From: Caryophanales bacterium UBA4869
Lineage (GTDB): Bacteria > Bacillota_I > Bacilli_A > RFN20 > CAG-288
DNA: 7,254 nucleotides
Direction of reading: 5' to 3'
Assembly (NCBI GenBank): GCA_002399505.1
Contig: DHDT01000071.1
Coordinates: forward strand, 1,456-8,709
Every line of letters begins with the position of its first letter. The first letter of the stretch is position 1. The position numbers and the translations under genes are program-made. Positions 1 to 5,872 of the stretch are shown here, piece by piece. The notes beneath the pieces were generated by a model. That model was not told the origin of the DNA. It did no database searches and worked only from the letters and a program-made list of their open reading frames with translations.

Positions 1-377
1 CCTTTATATAAAAGGTTAGCCATATCCATATAGGCATCAGGATAGCCGATGCTGATCATGTATTTTAGGTAAGTGATGGCTTTCTGGTATTCTTTTTTTT
101 CAAGTTTTACTTTGTAGAGAAAGTAATACCCGACATTGTTTTTTTCTTTGATTGCCAAAAGAGCCTGCTCTTTTGCTTCCTCTAAAGAGACGATCAAAGG
201 TTCTTTTCTATTGGAGAAGTGACAGCGGGCGAGATAGAGGTGATTAAGACCTCCAAAGTTAGAAGAAGAAGAGAGAATTCTTCTGATGTCTCTTTGCTTT
301 TCAGCAGTTGAAAAAGGATCTTGAACGCCTTTTATCAGATTGTATAGCAATTCTTTCTTTGTTAATGTCTTTTCCAT
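1..377 (-). CDS. Sel1/TPR-like repeat protein, N-terminal part (runs off window)
   Basis: The reading frame on the minus strand is open from an ATG at 377-375 to the window edge: 125 codons with no stop. It begins MEKTLTKKELLYNLIKGVQD. Residues 68-125 look like helical solenoid units. The clearest stretch is about residues 96-125, where KAITYLKYMISIGYPDAYMD is followed by a MANLLYKG ending. This fits the Sel1 pattern of Ala/aromatic positions, a Gly near mid-unit and an LxxLYxxG-like end. Proteins of this type are usually scaffolds for protein-protein contacts, but no partner or function can be read here. There is no signal peptide or membrane segment in the visible part. The gene diverges from ispE across 83 bp and has no clear Shine-Dalgarno sequence before the ATG. 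The C-terminus lies outside the window. The coding call is firm from frame openness and protein-like composition; the family call is moderate. Confidence 0.7.
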   Translation of the reverse strand, partial: MEKTLTKKELLYNLIKGVQDPFSTAEKQRDIRRILSSSSNFGGLNHLYLARCHFSNRKEPLIVSLEEAKEQALLAIKEKNNVGYYFLYKVKLEKKEYQKAITYLKYMISIGYPDAYMDMANLLYK

Positions 378-411
378 ACAAGAATATCATAACACCACCA
401 CAATACTTTTC

Positions 412-445
412 TTGATAAGGTATAATAATATCGGTAAGATATAAT
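412..445 (+). promoter_or_regulatory. Probable ispE promoter region
   Basis: TTGATA (412-417) is followed after 17 bases by TAAGAT (435-440), a plausible sigma-A pair. Two perfect TATAAT boxes (421-426 and 440-445) also lie here but lack a good -35 box at standard spacing. Any of these choices puts transcription start within about 35 bases of the ispE ATG, so the leader is very short. The 83-bp divergent gap must also hold the promoter of the leftward gene, for which I see only a weak TATGAT on the minus strand (391-386). Confidence 0.4.
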
Positions 446-460
446 CAACCACAAAAACAA

Positions 461-1330
461 ATGAACACAATAGTAATTAGAGCTTTGGCTAAGATCAACT
501 TGGCAATCGATGTGCTGGATAAGAGAGAAGATGGTTATCATGATATTGATATGGTGACTGTTCCTTTGATGTTGCATGATTCGGTAGAAATCACCCCTCT
601 TCCCGGCTCATTTGAAACATATCTTTATTGCGATGATCCCAGCATTGTCTGCGACGAATCCAACTTGGCCTTCAAAGCCCTTGACGCTATGAGGAATTCC
701 TTTAAGTTTGACGGACACTATCGTATTTTCATATATAAGAAGATTCCTGTTCAGGCTGGATTAGGCGGTGGAAGCGCAGATGCAGCCGCTGTTATCAGAG
801 CTTTGGAATCTCACGTCATCAAAAGCGGAGATAACCTAGACAAGATCAATGAGCTGGCTATGAATATCGGCTCGGATGTTCCTTTCTGTTTCTATGACCG
901 CCCAGCCAGAGTCGGTGGAAAAGGCGAAAGACTCGATTTCATCAAAGTCGCTTATCCTTATTTCGTTTTGATTGTCAAACCTGACTTCGGTCTCTCGACC
1001 AAGTCTGTCTATGAAGCCTATGACAATATCAAGGAAGGCATCCACCATCCTAATATTGAGGCTCTCATTCATGCTCTGGAAGTCGATGATACCGATGGCA
1101 TCAAGAAAAACATGATCAATGTTTTATCAGTCCCGGCTATCAAGGCTTTGCCTCTAATCGGTGAGCTTTTAGAAGAGATGGAGATGATGAACCTCAGTCT
1201 TTGCGGAATGTCGGGAACAGGTTCTGCCTGTTTTGCCTTATCCAAAGACCGTCGTCAATTGGAAAAAGCCGCTCATCTTTTTGAAAAAGAAGGATATCAG
1301 ACTGAACTTACCCAGTTCGTCGTAAGATAA
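461..1330 (+). CDS. ispE: 4-diphosphocytidyl-2-C-methyl-D-erythritol kinase (IspE)
   Basis: IspE is a cytosolic GHMP-family kinase. It uses ATP to phosphorylate the 2-hydroxyl of CDP-methylerythritol, the fourth step of the MEP route to isopentenyl diphosphate. At 289 residues it has the usual family length. Motifs in order: AKINLAIDVL (residues 10-19) with the catalytic Lys11; KREDGYHDID; the glycine-rich ATP loop GLGGGSADAA (100-109); IGSDVPFC with the probable catalytic Asp139; and the C-terminal MSGTGSACFAL (250-260). The ATG at 461 is the only reasonable start: the frame has no other start codon between it and the in-frame TAA at 416-418, and the protein aligns from its first residues. 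The bases before it (accacaaaaacaa) hold no Shine-Dalgarno sequence. The stop codon shares one base with the start of the downstream hydrolase. In B. subtilis ispE lies next to purR; neither purR nor any other isoprenoid gene is seen here. Confidence 0.95.
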   Translation: MNTIVIRALAKINLAIDVLDKREDGYHDIDMVTVPLMLHDSVEITPLPGSFETYLYCDDPSIVCDESNLAFKALDAMRNSFKFDGHYRIFIYKKIPVQAGLGGGSADAAAVIRALESHVIKSGDNLDKINELAMNIGSDVPFCFYDRPARVGGKGERLDFIKVAYPYFVLIVKPDFGLSTKSVYEAYDNIKEGIHHPNIEALIHALEVDDTDGIKKNMINVLSVPAIKALPLIGELLEEMEMMNLSLCGMSGTGSACFALSKDRRQLEKAAHLFEKEGYQTELTQFVVR

Positions 1331-2250
1331 TGAGATTCATATACAGGCAGATATTCAAGATGGTATGGAAAAGTATTGGCAAACACGACAAAAAGACGAT
1401 GGAACGCATCAAAGACCCTGCCGATATAGAAGTTTCTCAGGTGAACTATTTTCAAGATGACAAAAAAAGTCATTTGATGAATATCTATCGAAAGAAGGAT
1501 GAAGAAAAACGTCCTCTTTTGTTTGATATCCACGGTGGAGGCTGGATGTACGGAGACTGCAACTTGAACGGTCATTTTGCAAATTATATGGCCATGAAAG
1601 GATACGTAGTGGCTACACCATCTTATTCTCTGGTCTTTGAAGCCAAGATCGACGTCATGATCCAGGAACTGTATCAGGCTTTGATTTATATCTATTCCAA
1701 AGCGGAAGACTATGGAATAGACAAAAACCGAATCTATCTTACCGGTGACAGTGCCGGGGGTCAGCTGTCTTTGCTGATTCTATCAATTCTTCAAAGCGAA
1801 GAACTTAGAAAAATATATAAAATAGGTGTTCTTCCCTTTGATATAAAAGCGGCCTGCCTTTGCAATCCTGTTGTCTATATCAAGGATTTAGACTTCTTAG
1901 ATGGGCATAAGCATCTTAATAACGGATGCAAGGATACCTTCTTAGCTCTTCTCTGCGGAAATGACTATAAGAAAGAAAGAAATACTATTTTTTCGCACAC
2001 CGATTTTACAGACGTTGTCAAAGAAGTTGGTATTCTTCCTCCGCTCATGATTACGACTTCAAAAGGTGATACTGCATTTTACGGACAGGCAAAAAGACTA
2101 TCCGATGAACTTAGCAGTAAAGGTTTTAACTGTGAGTTCTATTCTTTAGATGACCCTACCTTCACTCATGTCTATAACGTCACTGATCCGACTGATGAAA
2201 GAAGCATTGATATCAATAGACGGATAGACGAATTCTTTAAAAAGAATTAA
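1330..2250 (+). CDS. Alpha/beta hydrolase, HSL/BD-FAE-like esterase
   Basis: This 306-residue protein has the signatures of the hormone-sensitive-lipase branch of alpha/beta hydrolases, which cleave short-chain or acetyl esters. They are the oxyanion-hole HGGGW motif (residues 68-72), the nucleophile elbow GDSAG (139-143, Ser141), an acid in SKGDTAF (probably Asp247), and a late His in FTHVY (His280). All members of the Ser-Asp-His triad are therefore present. There is no signal peptide, so it probably acts in the cytosol. The natural substrate cannot be told. The start overlaps the ispE stop as TAATG, and there is no Shine-Dalgarno sequence, so translation is probably coupled to ispE by reinitiation. 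The next in-frame Met is residue 11 and also lacks a ribosome binding site. The gene ends 14 bp before the stop of a convergent gene. Family confidence is high; a link to isoprenoid synthesis is only suggested by the coupling. Confidence 0.88.
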   Translation: MRFIYRQIFKMVWKSIGKHDKKTMERIKDPADIEVSQVNYFQDDKKSHLMNIYRKKDEEKRPLLFDIHGGGWMYGDCNLNGHFANYMAMKGYVVATPSYSLVFEAKIDVMIQELYQALIYIYSKAEDYGIDKNRIYLTGDSAGGQLSLLILSILQSEELRKIYKIGVLPFDIKAACLCNPVVYIKDLDFLDGHKHLNNGCKDTFLALLCGNDYKKERNTIFSHTDFTDVVKEVGILPPLMITTSKGDTAFYGQAKRLSDELSSKGFNCEFYSLDDPTFTHVYNVTDPTDERSIDINRRIDEFFKKN

Positions 2251-2275
2251 AAAAAGAAACAGGATTAATCCTGTT
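2251..2275 (-). terminator. Rho-independent terminator of the leftward hypothetical gene
   Basis: The perfect 18-bp palindrome AACAGGATTAATCCTGTT (2258-2275) is followed, on the minus strand, by TCTTTTTTT. This is the form of an intrinsic terminator reading leftward. The gene's stop codon (2267-2265) sits at the centre of the palindrome, so its last two codons form part of the hairpin arm. In the plus direction the hairpin is followed by CCCCATC with no T run, so it should not stop the ispE-hydrolase transcript well. Confidence 0.7.
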
Positions 2276-2738
2276 CCCCATCTTTGATTGTGAATCCGCC
2301 TTTTTTCATTGTCAGATGAATCAAATTAATAGTTCTTTTGATAGCCAGAGAAGATTTGATTTTGAATCCTAACGGTATATCCTCAAAAGAACTTTTGGAT
2401 GAAAAATCACGAAATGGAATCTTTGTGTTTTCTAAGTCCGAAGATTCAAGACGAAGATAAATCTTCAGATAATTGTTGGCGATTGTCAGCTTTGCATATC
2501 TTTTGCAGTGAAGACGATAGTTTAACCCGCTGCTTGATGATCTTACTTTAAGTCCATAGCCTTTAAGAAGAACATCAAAAGTATTTAAGGCATCAAAAAA
2601 TTCAGGCTTTGTTTTTTTCAGAGATTCGGCTTTTTCATCGAATGACAGTCTTTTATATTTTGGAGTTCCGTCTTTATCTTCATAGTAGGTTCCGGAATGG
2701 TGTCCATGTATGCGTTGAACTTGTTTTGTAAAGGCCAT
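2265..2738 (-). CDS. Conserved-looking protein of unknown function, 157 aa
   Basis: I do not recognise a named function. The start is well supported by a strong AGGGAGG ribosome binding site (plus-strand 2744-2750) a few bases before the ATG. The N-terminus (residues 1-40) is polar and His/Tyr-rich, including HGHHSGTYYE. The C-terminal two thirds (about 45-147) look like a compact alpha/beta domain: KLTIANNYLKIYLRLE (83-98), then a loop with IPFRDFSS, then IPLGFKIKSS and a helix. This pattern (basic strand, LxLYLxL-like strand, short acidic loop, D-[VF]-S, IP-x-x-[FY]-K-I-K-S) resembles, from memory, an uncharacterised domain common in Firmicutes proteins and loosely the DUF5655-type fold. 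There is no signal peptide or membrane segment. The protein is Lys-rich. The gene is monocistronic, convergent with the hydrolase, with its own promoter and terminator. Confidence 0.75.
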   Translation of the reverse strand: MAFTKQVQRIHGHHSGTYYEDKDGTPKYKRLSFDEKAESLKKTKPEFFDALNTFDVLLKGYGLKVRSSSSGLNYRLHCKRYAKLTIANNYLKIYLRLESSDLENTKIPFRDFSSKSSFEDIPLGFKIKSSLAIKRTINLIHLTMKKGGFTIKDGEQD

Positions 2739-2792
2739 AGATCCCTCCCTCTTTATGATAAATCACCTGTTTTATTGCAGATTAACAAATAT

Positions 2793-2821
2793 ACTTTAAT
2801 ATGAATTTTTACTCTTGTAAA
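2793..2821 (-). promoter_or_regulatory. Possible promoter of the leftward hypothetical gene
   Basis: Read on the minus strand, TTTACA (2821-2816) is followed after 17 bases by TAAAGT (2798-2793), a weak but correctly spaced sigma-A-like pair about 55 bp before the start codon. The -35 box abuts a 10-bp-arm inverted repeat, described separately. Confidence 0.35.
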
Positions 2822-2845
2822 TGATAAAAAAACTCTTTTATCATT
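2820..2845. repeat. Inverted repeat, 10-bp arms, upstream of the hypothetical gene
   Basis: AATGATAAAA (2820-2829) pairs exactly with TTTTATCATT (2836-2845) around a six-base loop. Neither side has a T run in terminator position, so a protein-binding site or UP-like element is more likely than a terminator. It overlaps the -35 end of the putative leftward promoter by two bases. Confidence 0.45.
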
Positions 2846-3045
2846 ATCATTGCTAAACGTGGTTAAAAAGAAAAATTATTTTTTAAGTCAGCTATAAACC
2901 GCCTTAAATGCTTACATATTTAGAAAATATTAGTTTTGCATATATGGGAATATTTATTATGACTTCCAATTACTCGACTAACAGGGTAAAATAAAAGAAA
3001 GAAAAACATATCAGCGGTTAATGAAAAGAATAGGCTTTTTGCTCT

Positions 3046-3074
3046 ATTAATATATTTAATATTAATATATTAAT
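3046..3074. repeat. A/T-only inverted repeat next to the rpmH promoter (UP-element candidate)
   Basis: ATTAATATATT (3046-3056) pairs with AATATATTAAT (3064-3074) around a seven-base loop, so the 29 bases are entirely A and T. ATTAATATATT also recurs as a direct repeat at 3061-3071. The element ends two bases before the -35 box of the rpmH promoter, the position where A/T tracts bind the RNA polymerase alpha subunit. A protein operator is the alternative. Confidence 0.55.
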
Positions 3075-3076
3075 CG

Positions 3077-3105
3077 TTGATTTAGGGTTCTTGTCAGCAT
3101 ATAAT
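3077..3105 (+). promoter_or_regulatory. Sigma-A promoter of the rpmH-rnpA-yidC-jag operon
   Basis: TTGATT (3077-3082), a 17-bp spacer and a perfect TATAAT (3100-3105) form a good housekeeping promoter. Transcription should start near 3112, giving a leader of about 45 bases that ends in the strong GGAGGA ribosome binding site (3143-3148) of rpmH. With the adjoining A/T tract, this is what one expects for a highly expressed ribosomal protein gene. Confidence 0.75.
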
Positions 3106-3156
3106 ATCCCTACATGCGTTTTTTTGTGCGCATTAATACAATGGAGGAAGACCAAA

Positions 3157-3294
3157 ATGAAACGTACTTATCAGCCTAGCAAAATCAAGAGAGCTCACAC
3201 CTGTGGATTCAGAGCCAGAATGGCAACTAAGGGTGGAAGAAATGTTCTCAACAGAAGAAGAGCTAAGGGCAGAGCCCGTCTTACTCAGGCTTAA
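3157..3294 (+). CDS. rpmH: 50S ribosomal protein L34
   Basis: L34 is a small, very basic protein of the large ribosomal subunit that sits in 23S rRNA. The 45-residue product starts [20 protein letters not shown] and continues with [20 protein letters not shown], matching the family core nearly throughout, one residue longer than the common 44. The ATG at 3157 is chosen because GGAGGA lies eight bases upstream and the family begins with MKRTYQP. The same frame stays open upstream to a TTG at 3091, but that lies within the promoter and adds non-homologous residues. It is the first gene of the operon, 24 bp before rnpA. Read-through to rnpA is expected because no hairpin lies between them. Confidence 0.98.
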   Translation: MKRTYQPSKIKRAHTCGFRARMATKGGRNVLNRRRAKGRARLTQA

Positions 3295-3318
3295 ACAGCC
3301 CAATTTTCGGCAGTATCA

Positions 3319-3669
3319 ATGAAAAAAGTTTACCGACTGACTAAATCTCAAGATTTTAAGAAGGTATTAGATCAAAGACACTGCGCTGGCAAAAACCAAT
3401 CCTTTTCCGTCTTCTACGCTCCTAATCAGGTCGATCATGCCCGGATAGGACTATCTGTTTCAACCAAAATCGGAAATGCCGTAGTTAGGGCAAGAGTCAG
3501 AAGACAGCTTCGGGCTCAGATCAACCTCTTGGATATTCTAGAATCACCAATTGATGTCGTCATCATTGCTCATTCTGGTTATCTTTCGAAGACCTTCCAG
3601 GAAAACACAGCGGTGCTTGGAAAAGTGTTTAGTCGTCTGGGTGTGCCATCCAAAGAGGAGAAAGCATGA
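3319..3669 (+). CDS. rnpA: Ribonuclease P protein component
   Basis: RnpA binds the RNase P RNA and helps it grip the 5' leader of pre-tRNAs, so that mature tRNA 5' ends are made. The 116-residue length is typical. The N-terminus MKKVYRLTKSQDFKKVL matches the family, as do ARIGLSVSTKIGNAVV and the VVIIAHSG strand. The arginine-rich motif after GNAVV reads R57-A58-R59-V-R-R rather than the nearly invariant RNR(I/V)KR, so the conserved Asn is Ala. The ATG at 3319 is the only start in frame after the rpmH stop. No clear Shine-Dalgarno sequence precedes it, so translation may depend on rpmH. The TGA stop overlaps the yidC start as ATGA. The normal length ending on TGA also shows that TGA is not read as Trp here. 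Confidence 0.95.
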   Translation: MKKVYRLTKSQDFKKVLDQRHCAGKNQSFSVFYAPNQVDHARIGLSVSTKIGNAVVRARVRRQLRAQINLLDILESPIDVVIIAHSGYLSKTFQENTAVLGKVFSRLGVPSKEEKA

Positions 3670-5195
3670 AACAAAATTCTCATAAGTGGTTTAAAAGAAT
3701 AATGGTTGCTTTTGGAGCGATCATTGCTCTTTTTGGTTTAAGCGGCTGCACTAATTCTTTCTGCACCAATCAGGATAAAGCCAATCAGCTATATGCTTAT
3801 TATGGTGATGTTTTCAACAACTCCACTAAAGTTGATGAGGTGGATTCCGAAAACGAAAATGAGACTCTTCAGAATACTAACCGCACTACTTTATACAATA
3901 CGCTGAGCACTTCTTATGGATACTCTTTGCCTGATAAGAAGTTTCAGGCCTATATGAGCGATAAAGTCGATGCTTTTGTCGATGCTAAATATACTTTATG
4001 GCTTGATGGTCAGGGAAGCTTAGGATCACTGACTGAAACCGAAGCTAAGAGAGTCGCTAGAAATGTCGGCATGTTTGCCGGTATTGAAAATGATACTGCC
4101 GGTAATCCTAAGGTTGCAAAGCTCTGGACCAATTATGATGCTTGGTATCAAGATGCTTTAGCTGATTCTTCAGTTGGTGTCCTTTATGCGCCATCTGCCG
4201 GTTTTGTTTCTGTTTTCAAGTCTACTCTTGAGACAACAGTCAATAACAACGATGCCTGTATCACTCCTGTCACTGAAGATTTCAAACAGAACGGTTCGAC
4301 CATTTATATCGAAGGCAAGACCTGGGGACAGGCTTTCCAGCAATTCGGATTCTTAGAAGGTTTATTTGTTTATCCTTTTGCTTATATTGTCCACGTCATC
4401 TCTGAAAGCTTCGGAGATCAGGGTTGGGCTCAGATTCTTGCAATTCTCGTCGTCACTCTCTTAGCTCGTATCATCACTGTTATTTCTACTTTGGTTCAGG
4501 GACGAACCCAGTCTAAGCAAAATGCCTTAAAGCCTCAGCTAGATGCTCTTTCAAGAAAGTATCCTAATTCTTCCTATGACAGAGATCAGAAACAGGCGAT
4601 GGCTATGGAGCAGGCTCAGCTGATGAAGAAAGCCAAAGTCCATCCTCTCCTGCCGATGCTCTTCATGATCATTCAGTTCCCGCTCTTTATCTGTGTCTGG
4701 TCAGCCTTACAGGGAAGTGCTGCCTTAGCTAGCGGTTCCTTATTTGGATTATCGCTTACTACTTTGGTTTCTACCTGTGTCACTAGCTATGCGACTACTC
4801 CTGGTGCTCTTGTCGGTATCTTAGTCTTTATCATGATGACTATTGCCAATATCCTCACTTCTCTTACTGGTCTTTGGATGAACAAGTGGAGAACTGATAA
4901 TTTTGGTGCTGCCACTGTCACTCAAAAGGATGCTAACGGCAATATCGTCGATCCTAATAAGACTATGAAGTGGATGACTTACATCATGATGGCATTCGTT
5001 GTCTTCATGGGCTGGAGCTTACCTGTCGCTATGGGTATCTACTGGTTCTTCGGTTCGGTTATCTCTATCTGCCAGACCTTGCTTACTGAAGGCATCCAGA
5101 CTAGATCCCGTCATAAGAAAACCGCTAATACCGGTGACGGCAGTGATTTAGCCGCTTTGAGAAGAAGCTCCCACCATAACGGCAAAAAACGTTAG
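3666..5195 (+). CDS. yidC: Membrane protein insertase YidC, long lipoprotein form
   Basis: YidC (SpoIIIJ/OxaA) inserts and folds membrane proteins, alone or with SecYEG. The start uses the AGGAG at 3656-3660 and overlaps the rnpA stop (ATGA). Residues 1-28 are a lipoprotein signal ending in lipobox LSGC, so Cys28 should be lipidated. Residues 29 to about 228 are a hydrophilic extracytoplasmic region. The core follows: amphipathic FVYPFAYIVHVISESF (234-249); TM1 about 253-276 with the groove Arg268 in LLARIIT; a cytoplasmic C1 hairpin (about 280-325); TM2 about 327-348; TM3 about 378-402; a C2 loop; and TM4-TM5 about 436-474 ending GIYWFFGSVISICQTLL. The basic tail (RHKK...HHNGKKR) may touch the ribosome. 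At 509 residues it is nearly twice B. subtilis SpoIIIJ (about 260); the excess is mostly the N-terminal domain, which is unlike the E. coli P1 arrangement because it precedes the first core helix. Confidence 0.95.
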   Translation: MKQNSHKWFKRIMVAFGAIIALFGLSGCTNSFCTNQDKANQLYAYYGDVFNNSTKVDEVDSENENETLQNTNRTTLYNTLSTSYGYSLPDKKFQAYMSDKVDAFVDAKYTLWLDGQGSLGSLTETEAKRVARNVGMFAGIENDTAGNPKVAKLWTNYDAWYQDALADSSVGVLYAPSAGFVSVFKSTLETTVNNNDACITPVTEDFKQNGSTIYIEGKTWGQAFQQFGFLEGLFVYPFAYIVHVISESFGDQGWAQILAILVVTLLARIITVISTLVQGRTQSKQNALKPQLDALSRKYPNSSYDRDQKQAMAMEQAQLMKKAKVHPLLPMLFMIIQFPLFICVWSALQGSAALASGSLFGLSLTTLVSTCVTSYATTPGALVGILVFIMMTIANILTSLTGLWMNKWRTDNFGAATVTQKDANGNIVDPNKTMKWMTYIMMAFVVFMGWSLPVAMGIYWFFGSVISICQTLLTEGIQTRSRHKKTANTGDGSDLAALRRSSHHNGKKR

Positions 5196-5221
5196 AATAG
5201 ATAATCGGAGGAAGATATATT

Positions 5222-5869
5222 ATGAACAAGTATGAAGGAAAAACCGAAGAAGAGGCTTTAAAGAAGGCTTGCCTCGACTTAGGTATCGCTGATCCTAAGA
5301 CTGTCAACTATCAAGTAATCTCAGTCAAGAAGACACTTTTCTCCAAGACCGTCACTATCGGTATCTACTCCATCAATGATGTCATCGTCTTCGCTGACGA
5401 TTACATCAAGCGCTGTCTTCATTCTCTCGGTATTGAGGGATCGACAGAAGCTAAATATGAAGAAGGCGTAATCAAGCTCAATATCGTCACTGCCAGAAAC
5501 AAGAACGTCATCGGAAGAAACGGTGATACTCTTCGCTCTATCAATGAACTCACTCGTTCTGCCTGCTTCAATCGTTTCGGCGGACACTATCGTATTCTTC
5601 TTAATTGCGATGGCTATAAAGAAGACAAGTACAGCAAGTTTGCCTACATGGCCAAACATTATGCCGCTGAAGTTCAGAGAACACATATCACTGCGGTTCT
5701 TGACGCTATGACTTCTGATGAAAGAAGAATCATTCATCAGACTCTCACTGGCTGTCCTAATATCAAGACTCAGTCTTTGGGAACAGGACATAAGAGACAC
5801 GTTACTATTCAGTATGTACCGGGTCCGACAGTTGTTCCAGTCGATGCCGAAAAGGAAGAAAATAAGTAA
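5222..5869 (+). CDS. jag: Jag/KhpB (EloR) KH-R3H RNA-binding protein
   Basis: Jag (KhpB, EloR) is a cytosolic RNA-binding protein. In streptococci and related bacteria it works with KhpA to tune cell elongation and division. The 215-residue product has three parts. The first is a Jag-N domain (about 1-50, from MNKYEGKTEEEALKKA to the KKTLFSKTV segment). The second is a KH domain (about 52-130) with the VIGRNGDTL loop (96-104; GxxG = GRNG 98-101). The third is an R3H domain (about 140-200) with the R-x-x-x-H pair in ERRIIH (Arg168, His172). The ribosome binding site GGAGGAAG (5207-5214) precedes the ATG, 26 bp after yidC, its usual partner. The acidic tail DAEKEENK is short. It is the last gene of the operon, with an intrinsic terminator directly behind it; mnmE, which often follows jag in Firmicutes, is not here. 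Confidence 0.95.
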   Translation: MNKYEGKTEEEALKKACLDLGIADPKTVNYQVISVKKTLFSKTVTIGIYSINDVIVFADDYIKRCLHSLGIEGSTEAKYEEGVIKLNIVTARNKNVIGRNGDTLRSINELTRSACFNRFGGHYRILLNCDGYKEDKYSKFAYMAKHYAAEVQRTHITAVLDAMTSDERRIIHQTLTGCPNIKTQSLGTGHKRHVTIQYVPGPTVVPVDAEKEENK

Positions 5870-5872
5870 ATC

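Larger units (their letters stand above)
2739..3076. other. A/T-rich intergenic region without genes
   Basis: The whole gap between the leftward hypothetical gene and rpmH is about 420 bp; this entry covers the part before the rpmH promoter. It holds the leftward gene's ribosome binding site and putative promoter, the 2820-2845 inverted repeat and the 29-bp A/T-only inverted repeat at 3046-3074. I looked on both strands for DnaA boxes (TTATCCACA and close variants), tRNA-like structures and small ORFs with ribosome binding sites and found none that stand up. The middle part (about 2850-3040) shows nothing I can name. Confidence 0.6.

Noticed and set aside
362..577. Minus-strand ORF across the ispE start and the divergent gap
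   Set aside because: It overlaps the conserved ispE N-terminus and the start of the better-supported leftward repeat-protein gene in another frame; its composition is not protein-like.
836..1072. Minus-strand ORF within ispE
   Set aside because: It is fully inside the conserved ispE kinase gene, with no ribosome binding site and no family resemblance.
2945..2995. 16-codon ORF in the intergenic gap (starts MGIFIM)
   Set aside because: No ribosome binding site and no recognisable product.
3114..3133. Hairpin ATGCG/CGCAT in the rpmH leader as a riboswitch or attenuator
   Set aside because: Only five base pairs with a ten-base loop; too weak to call a regulatory structure.
3091..3156. TTG-initiated N-terminal extension of L34
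   Set aside because: The extension runs through the -10 box and leader. L34 proteins start at MKRTYQP, which has a well-placed GGAGGA.
3114..3179. Short leader ORF (21 codons) overlapping the rpmH start out of frame
   Set aside because: It has no ribosome binding site, begins about at the transcription start and its sequence looks random; chance is sufficient.
3204..3212. TGTGGATTC as a DnaA box
   Set aside because: It matches only 7 of 9 bases of the reverse-complement box, lies inside rpmH, and no cluster accompanies it.
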